From assembly GCF_017591435.1 (NCBI RefSeq), contig NC_059294.1, forward strand, positions 6,262,001 to 6,326,000: a DNA stretch of 64,000 nucleotides, in the 5' to 3' direction. The notes under the pieces are model-generated. The model did not search any database and had not been told where the DNA came from. It was given only the letters and a program-made list of their open reading frames with translations. This stretch comes from Portunus trituberculatus (taxonomy: Eukaryota > Arthropoda > Malacostraca > Decapoda > Portunidae). Both the position numbers and the translations under genes were made by a program. Shown here piece after piece: positions 54,600 through 64,000 of this stretch (its first letter is position 1; each line of letters begins with the position of its first letter).

Positions 54600-55937
54600 C
54601 ATACATAATAAAAATCAACATCAACTGTAAGAAAATAATATGAACAAAAAGAACGATGAAAAGAAAAAAATATATAAAAAAACAAAATACAATGAAAACA
54701 GAAAGAAAAAAAAAAAAAAAAAAAAAAAGAGCGTCCAGCGGCAGTAAGAGGCAGCCATGTCCAGGAGCCAGAATAACGAGTTACAATCAGGAGCAACAAC
54801 CCACAATTGGAATCCTCGTTACAACCCTGAAATATAAGCGGCCAATATTTCCCCACAGCCGAGCATATCACACCCTCCCCTGGGCGCCGTTATTTCTCCA
54901 TCCCTGTAAATTCAAGGGCACACAGGCGAGGTCGGGGGGTGGGAGGCGGGCACGGAGCTGGTGCTATCTCACCGAGGGGGTAATTGAAGCCTCATGTGCT
55001 GGCGCTAAGAAGGAAATATTAGAGGCTGTTGAAAATACTCTGAGGTACCAGGAATATGATTTGTCAAGAGGCCACTTGTGTGATTCATTTGCTGCACTTG
55101 TGTGGGAAGAAGAGGAGGAAGAGGAGGAGGAATGAAAGCTTTTGTTATGTGAAGGAAGTTTCATGGAAAGCTGCTCTCTCTGACGTCAGCTATTTGGCAC
55201 TAACCCTCCACTTTCAACGAGATAATGCAGTTATATACTCAATGTTTAGTGTTGAATGTTCAGACGTGGAGGTTTTGAACAGCGCAATTCCTTCTTTCTG
55301 GAAATGACGTGACTGTGACGATGAAACACTGTGATGGTGGTGATATGGATGATGACAACGGTGGTGGTGGTGGAGGAAAGAACAATTGAGAATGATGTTG
55401 GAGATGATGGCGATGAATGAAAGTGTTAGCACCGTGGTGATGATAATGTCGGTGATAAGAAGAGAGAGAGGGACGATAATGGTGGTGGTATTAGTGGTGA
55501 TAGAAGTGATGAAGGTATGGAAGTGATGAATGTGACTGTGGTGGCGCTTACTGCTGTGGACACCAGGTTAGGTGGCGCTGGTAAAAAGTGATGTTTGGAT
55601 GGGAGGCAAATGTGATGATGAAGGTGAAAGTAAATCAACCTTGTGATGATGATAGTGACGATAGTAATTTTATACGTAATGGAGGTGAAGGAGATGGAGA
55701 CACATTCCCCTTCACCAGTCAAGAGAAGAACATCCTAACCCTTCACTTTCTCACCTTGGCCTCTTTACCCAACCCCACCAAGCCCCACCAACCCCAGCCC
55801 CGCCCAGCCCTGGCCAGCCACCATTCCTTCCTGTCACTTTACTTTGGCGCAGGAAGGGAATACCAGACCACCCACATGACCGTAAATGCCCACAGCTGTC
55901 CCCTGCATCACTTTGAAACATGGCACCTCCTCCCACA
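54598..55937. other. Intergenic, A-run and GAT-rich segments
   Basis: A 23-bp A-run near 54706-54728, GAAGAGGAG triplets at 55100-55130, and imperfect GATGGTGAT triplets at 55310-55520. No gene recognised. Confidence 0.5.
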
Positions 55938-56029
<92 letters not shown>

Positions 56030-56044
56030 CACACACACACACAC
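55938..56044. repeat. (AC)n microsatellite
   Basis: 107-bp AC array with one GCAC variant near the right end. Confidence 0.97.
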
Positions 56045-56151
56045 TGCACTTTAACGGGGAAAAACACTAAAAACAAAGAAAACTTAAGAAAAAATGCAGA
56101 AAAAGATAAATGACATGAAACTTAAAGAAGGGATTTTTTCACGCAATTATG

Positions 56152-56154
<3 letters not shown>

Positions 56155-56215
<61 letters not shown>
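56155..56215. repeat. (AG)n microsatellite
   Basis: Pure array of about 60 bp. Confidence 0.97.
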
Positions 56216-56218
<3 letters not shown>

Positions 56219-56412
56219 TAAGACCCTTTCTCTATATATTCGCCGCGGTTTCACACACCACTATATCCCGAGTGAATTGTGCCCGTGGGACTAATCCTCG
56301 TCTTTCATCCTGTGCCAGAGCAACAGGACGGCTGATGATGGGAGATATTAATGTTTGTTTGCTCTCAGGGACGATGATGAGTCGCCGGCACGCCTTCACG
56401 TAACCCGGCTCA

Positions 56413-56436
56413 GTGGTGGTGGTGGTGGTGGTGGTG
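56413..56436. repeat. (GGT)n tract
   Basis: Eight GGT triplets. A similar tract lies at 57712-57736. Confidence 0.9.
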
Positions 56437-56563
56437 AATAAATTACTCCGTTCCCTTTATTTTCACGAGGATATACAATTATTGCTTCCACTGTTCAAAG
56501 GCTTTTCTGTATTTTCTTTTCATTATGTAAGTCTGTGAATATAATTAATCGCGTCTGGCCATC

Positions 56564-56565
<2 letters not shown>

Positions 56566-56622
<57 letters not shown>
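56566..56622. repeat. (TC)n microsatellite
   Basis: Pure array of 57 bp. Confidence 0.97.
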
Positions 56623-56624
<2 letters not shown>

Positions 56625-59240
56625 GGCAGACCAGGTCAAAGAGGTCAAAGAGAATGCAACACCACGCATCGTTCCATTACTATAGTCTGCCTACTGCAAA
56701 ATGGTTCATGGGTTTAAAACACATTGTAGCTTATTGATAATGTAATTGATTTGATGTGAATAATACTTGTTTTCTGCTGATCAACGCACTTATTACAAGG
56801 ATAGCTCACGGTTTTCCTCAAGATCTGACAACAACGCATTCCCTGGGACACCCTTCAAACTGAGACCCAGGAGCCACTTTAGAGCAGACAGACTATAGGT
56901 CCTCAATCTTGTCCTCGTCCTTCATTACTTTCCTCATTATGAACGGAAAACTGATAAACAAAAACAGGTAAGTGAAAATGAACAAATAAACACAGAATCT
57001 GCACCACCGAAGGACAGATGATGGCAATGTAGAGAAAGTAAGGTACACAAAAAATGGTTCACCTGTATGTTTTCTTTCCCTCCCTTGAAATTTTTACTCA
57101 GAACGCAGCGGTGGGCGACTCGTACTAAATGTTCTTTCGCTTTGTCGCGTCATTTTTTTTTTTTTTTTTTTTGGTTTGTTTGGAGAGGAGAGGTAATGAA
57201 ATTTACAGTGACAGTGTTGTTGCATTCCGTTTACCTCTGCGCCGCCTGGACAACAACGAAAGAAAAGAAAAGGAAAACAATGCAACGCTTAATACCTCCA
57301 AAGCCCTGGCGGATAATGCAATCAAGCGCCGACCAGAGGCACTCAATATTCGGTTTTAATTCATTTTTCTGCTCCTTTTGTCGACGTTAATTCCGGATTC
57401 AAGGAGCAGTACTACTTTATCAATGGCTTCTGCTACTCCTGCTCTCCCTTACCTGCTTCTTTTACTCTTTTCTCCTCCGGTTCCTTTGTGTCCCTTCAAG
57501 ATTATAATTTTCTCTACTTGATCGCCAGAGTTCCCCGCGTCCTGCACTCCCGCCCTATCATTGCCATTTTCTTTTATAGCCAAACTTCGCAAACTGAGAC
57601 TTCACGGTAGATTATTGAACTGTAACTTATAATATCCATTCTTTGATGTGAGGAAGGGTCGTACTGTGTTAAGGAACAACTTTCGCGGGGAATCTTTGAT
57701 CAGAAACAGAGGGTGGTGGTGGTGGTGGTGGTGGTGAAAGACATGGCTAGAAGTCGTCAAAGAAACATTCATCCTCACACTTCTGAACAGCAAGGAACAC
57801 TTACACCGACATCCGACTGTGTGCTACAACTCATTCGCTTTGCTACACCACAAATGTCTTAAGGTAAAGCGTTGTTGTGAACGGACCAAGGTTACTTAAG
57901 AACAACTGTACCTTGATCTGGACACCTGCCACAGCCTCACCCTAGACCCATCGCACAAATTCAATGATGAGACACGTCTGAAGAGGATCTAACCCACTTC
58001 CTGCAATTGTATGTTTATTCCCTCTCTTGTTCCTTCCTTACCACCAGTCTGCCCAACAGTCTCCAGCTTCCTGACGCCTCTACAACAGTCTACCACAGCC
58101 TCCTTCCTGAAGTCACCAGTCTCTTCTCCTCCAGTGTCCAGCCTCCTTCCTTCCAGTGTCCGGCCTCCAGCCCTTCCGTCTCCAGCCTCCAGTCTCCGCC
58201 CCGCCTGGCAGCAAATATTTGTCACCGGGATTGGATGTGGAGTCCGGTGACGTAGTTTTGAGACATTCTTTACCTCGCCACACTTCATTATTTGTAGGAT
58301 CAATATTTATCTTCCTCCTCACTAGGTTAGATCAGATACACTCAAGATTAATTGAATCACGCTGACCAGGCGACCTCGCTTTCCACGTCTCAAGTTTTTG
58401 GCTAGGGGAGGAGGGGGCCAGCCATCACAGGGAAGCAAAGGGGATGGGGCCTGGCTGAGGAAGGGCGGTGTGAGGTAACCGGATTTAAGACCCTAACAAG
58501 CTCCGGAAACAGTGATTCAACAATGGCTGCGTCAGAAAGTCGAGAACAAAAGGGGGCGAAGAGAGAAAGAGAGAGAGGAAAAAAAAAAAATCCCCACGCC
58601 AATCATTCAAGGTATCGGAGTATTTTTTCTTTTATCTCCCATTGAAAAACAATAAACTTTTCACGTGGTGTTACATGAATCGTGTCATTTTTGGAGAATA
58701 GAATTGAAGTGCTTGGAAAAAGGAAAAGATCGTATTTAATATATGTATGTAACTGGTCAGGTGGCGCAGTGTTTCAGTCCAGGGGAGCAAAGGTGTGGCG
58801 GTGGCGGTCTTTTCTAACATCCAGGGTACAAACCATATCGCTAAAACACTTGGTCAGCGCGGCCGCCACTACATGTCAGCGTTTGTACCCTAGCGTCACG
58901 TCAGCGCTTGAACACCGATAAAACACCGCCTCAAAATGCTAATAACTTTTTCCCCAGGCACATAAAGCCCTAAAACTGCATCAATATAGTAGAAAAGAAG
59001 CAGGTGCAGCTCATATCTTAAAAATACCCTTGAAAAGACACACACAAAAAAAGACTATATCCAGGTTATGTCTTTTTTTCCTTCCCTAATCGCCTCAGTG
59101 AGAGATTTCATTTATATTCCCTTTGTCCAAGTTAGTCTAAATCAAGAGCTTAAAAGACTGAAGATTTGTTTGCTTTCTACGAACTAAAAACAAAAATTAA
59201 ACTGCGATTTTTATGTTCACGAGGCTTGGAATTCCATTAA

Positions 59241-59242
<2 letters not shown>
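56623..59242. other. Intergenic; degenerate CCTCCAG repeats 58040-58205
   Basis: About 2.6 kb without a recognisable gene. A 20-bp T-run lies at 57152-57172. From 58040 to 58205 the + strand has loose repeats of CCTCCAG/TCTCCAG. At 58752-58920, TGGCGCAGTG resembles an A box, and GGGTACAAACC pairs with GTTTGTACCC as a short inverted repeat. Confidence 0.5.

Positions 59243-59326
<84 letters not shown>
59243..59326. repeat. (TC)n microsatellite
   Basis: Pure array of 84 bp. Confidence 0.97.
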
Positions 59327-59329
<3 letters not shown>

Positions 59330-59567
59330 GTCCGTCGATTCCTTTCTTTCCCTCCCTTTGCAACGTACATAATTTTTCTTTTCACCCTCACGTCGGCTCC
59401 AACTCCATTTTCTTTGTAATAAACTCTGTTTCTGATTCACACGCCAAGGCTCGCCACTCCCCCTCGTCATGCTCCCCAGATATGCCGGGAGGAGAAGCGT
59501 CGTAAATATTTCCAATTTTGAGAGGAACGAATTTCTGGATTCATGATGAGAATGTATGTAGCAAGAG

Positions 59568-59568
<1 letters not shown>

Positions 59569-59621
<53 letters not shown>
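59569..59621. repeat. (AC)n microsatellite
   Basis: Pure array of 53 bp followed by an A-run. Confidence 0.97.
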
Positions 59622-59625
<4 letters not shown>

Positions 59626-60068
59626 AATGCCTGATGTAACATTTATTTTTTCTCCTTGTTATCTTGATGTAATGGCGAGCAATAATGAAACCAGAATTAT
59701 ATAAATAAATCATTGATAAACTAGATGGCTTCAAATGGAATAGAAAAAAATATATTAAAACTAACAATAAAAAGTAAATTAAAATAAAAAAAATAATGCA
59801 GAAAAAAAAGAGAAAGAAGATGTTTCACTTAATTTAGATCTCTGGAGATGTACCGCCTCGTCCTCCCAGACCAAGAAAGACGGAAAATGGAGAGTTATGA
59901 TAAACACCACGCAGGCACGCCACTGTCCCCTCGCCCCTGATGAAGACCGGGTCCGCCACCCACAGTCCGGCCAGGCGAGGCAAACCACTTGTATAAAAAA
60001 AAAAAAAGAATAAAAAAAAAAATAAAAACATTCACACGTGACTTTGCGAACAAGCAGACAAGGGAACA

Positions 60069-60070
<2 letters not shown>
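59622..60070. other. Intergenic, A-rich
   Basis: Multiple A-runs. No supported gene. Confidence 0.45.

Positions 60071-60984
<914 letters not shown>

Positions 60985-61051
<67 letters not shown>
60985..61051. repeat. (CA)n microsatellite
   Basis: Pure array of 67 bp. Confidence 0.97.
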
Positions 61052-61053
<2 letters not shown>

Positions 61054-61715
61054 TACCATCAGTGAGGCACTTACAGAGGCACCAGTCCCTCGCAGCAGCC
61101 GCCACGCCTCTCCTCTGCTCCCACTTCGTACAATCTATTTTGATGCTAATCCCCAGGCGGCACTGGCCTCAGCTGTCCGCGGGAAGGCTGTGGTTAGCAG
61201 CAAACTGCGGCATAGAGGAGAACACGAGCTGTAGCAGACCAGGTTATTATTTTATGCTGTAAGGGAATGCGAGGGCGGTGGGTCAGGGGACATCGAGACG
61301 AGGACATGGTCGAGGGTGAGTGGAGTAAATGAGGGTTTGGGAGCGGTTTATTTTTGTGTAATGAAACCGAGATGGAGAGTAGGACGGGAAAGAGGAATAC
61401 AAAGAGAACGGTGAGGAGTAAAAGGGAAAAAAGTTGAATATTATAGACAAACACGCAGTGCAAGGATTATATTTATTCTTATGGAGAAACGCCGCAGAGC
61501 AAAAAAATTTTTCCTCCTCCCAGTGAGAACAATACCATGACAGCAGCATTCAGTGTACGTATATATTGTAGATTGAATATTTTGTCTGGCATGGAGTCAC
61601 TAGTCAAACAGTGGTAATACATCACTTTAAAATCTTATCCATAAAAAAAGCATACAATGAAGTATATCAAGCAATACACATAATACAGGTACACCATACA
61701 TCTACAGAGACGTTC
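61052..61715. other. Intergenic, no gene seen
   Basis: Mixed then AT-rich. No supported gene. Confidence 0.45.
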
Positions 61716-61928
61716 TTAACCGTTTTCTTTGCGATAAACAACAATTCTCTACACTAAACACAACGCATTAGATTTATATTAGCGTTAGGAAGAAAAGAAA
61801 ATAGGATTACAAGGAGAAATTTTGTATTTTAGCCGGTATGATGTTCGCATGAGACTGAAGAATAAGAAAAGTCTCATAGTGGTTAGTGGTCATGGAAAAA
61901 AAAAGTCAAAAAGCAGTGAAAGGGTTAA
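61716..61928. mobile_element. Second TTAA-flanked MITE-like element
   Basis: TTAA at 61716-61719 and 61925-61928 enclose 205 bp. The left end reads CCGTTTTCTTTGCG. The right end, read on the other strand, is CCCTTTCACTGCT, an imperfect terminal inversion. Size and TSD match family A but the sequence differs. Only one copy lies in the window. Confidence 0.55.
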
Positions 61929-63001
<1,073 letters not shown>

Positions 63002-63180
63002 TTTATACGAGTGAATGCTAATGTGCTTCGACCAATTTGAAAACGAATTCCTTCTTCGCAAATGGTAGGATAGGGACGTGCACATTTTCAGGTCTGTCTG
63101 GGTGGCTGGAAAAAAAAAAAAGCATGTATATATGAATGACAGATGTAATAGCTGATGGCAAGGCGGATGTGTGAAGGCCA

Positions 63181-63336
<156 letters not shown>

Positions 63337-63362
63337 GGGAAATGAGAGTACGTGTGACTCTG

Positions 63363-63567
63363 GCCCGTATTCAATAACGCTTTGCTCTCTCACCACCACC
63401 GTTTTCTAAAGCCTCGTGTTTTTAAGAATATTTTTATGGTTCTGATCATAGATAAGCAAGATTTCTAGTTTATTATAAGGAAAAACTGTCTTGAAAACCC
63501 GGCTAGTTGTCTCTGTGGCCTTCAAAAATTGTCGCACTGAAAGAGGAATGGTTTTTTTAATACGAGC
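63363..63567 (+). mobile_element. MITE family B, copy 5
   Basis: Left end GCCCGTATTCAATAACGCTT then TGCTCTCTCACCACC. Interior GTGTTTTTAAGAATATTTTT, CTTGAAAACCCGGCTAGTTG. Right end GAAAGAGGAATGGTTTTTTT then AATACG, a decayed inverted repeat. Confidence 0.78.
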
Positions 63568-64000
63568 GTCTCAGCACCCTACCGCAGAGAACACCTTCAC
63601 CTGTCCGTGGCGAAAAGAGAGGTCCGAAATCCACATATTTAAAGAGAAACAGGACGTTGAATTTTCTTCTTTCACTAACATTCTGCGAAAAAAAGAAAAG
63701 AAAGTAACAGAATATATAAAAAAAAAATATTCCGAGGTTCTATTTGGGAGACTAGAACACAATGACGAGAATGTAGGGAGGTGTGTATATTCTGAGACGT
63801 CACAGGAAGTGCCCGATAGGAAGACCGCGGACACAAGCCTTCCGGTCCATTTGGTGATACGAAGTGCGACTCTGGATGGCCGAAAAAAGGAATCATCAAG
63901 GCACCGCGCGGCCACAGGATCTATTTACAATTTTTCTTTTCACGTGGAGGCGCAATGGAGGAGACGGTGGCGGAGAGAAGGGTGGAATTCATGAGACACA
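63568..64000. other. Intergenic to window end
   Basis: The long frame at 63491-63994 starts inside the MITE and shows no domain. The opposite strand is equally open. Not supported as a gene. Confidence 0.4.

Noticed and set aside
58752..58920. Third tRNA-derived element
   Set aside because: There is an A-box-like TGGCGCAGTG, but the B-box position does not match and no related copy was seen in the window.
63491..63994. 167-codon open frame at the window end
   Set aside because: It begins inside a MITE, the opposite strand is equally open, and no domain is visible.

Overview
The window looks like intergenic DNA from a decapod crustacean nuclear genome, most likely a crab. This is inferred from three things. 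Dinucleotide microsatellites are extremely dense and long: (GA/TC)n, (CA/TG)n and (AT)n arrays of 50 to 150 bp recur every 1-2 kb. Several tRNA-derived SINEs carry a CA-rich tail. Repeated short elements with inverted termini resemble those common in decapod intergenic DNA. No bacterial operon, rRNA gene, CRISPR array or complete multi-exon host gene could be recognised. Most long open frames are artefacts of reading through simple repeats, for example the Tyr-Ile and Ser-Leu polymers.

The only convincing protein-coding signals lie in a central segment, about 10.7-18.2 kb, both on the + strand. The first (10875-11453) encodes 21 consecutive, DNA-diverged pentapeptide repeats of the form aromatic-Asn/Asp-x-x-Gly. 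It is preceded by a very basic 50-codon ORF in another frame (10739-10891) that has a better start context. The second (17423-17995) reads as an adenain-type cysteine protease of about 190 residues. His67, Asp83, Gln115 and Cys122 are in the expected order and the Gln-Cys spacing matches the family, but an amber codon interrupts the frame at codon 106. Between them lie a 20-unit 27-bp minisatellite (11912-12450) and a 3.56-kb AT-dinucleotide array (13627-17190) with AGAT-enriched parts at its right end. The working inference is a decayed virus-like or Maverick/Polinton-like insertion; the window alone cannot prove that the two genes belong to one element.

The rest is repeat landscape. Five copies of a ~215-bp element are flanked by TTAA and have inverted ends (4257, 8037, 23130, 25149, 34339), as expected of a piggyBac-type MITE. 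Five copies of a ~195-215-bp element have inverted termini of about 25 bp (3061, 34661, 45309, 53491, 63363). A second TTAA-flanked element lies at 61716. Three SINEs share one 3' body (18292 on the minus strand, 52918, 54253), and another tRNA-derived element lies at 52466. An unclassified dispersed repeat occurs at 6583 and 29690. Long polypurine/polypyrimidine stretches (42.0-43.7 kb, 47.8-48.5 kb, 49.3-51.3 kb) and a minus-strand G-quadruplex candidate (23941-23978) complete the picture. Stretches not listed as repeats hold no gene that I can support.
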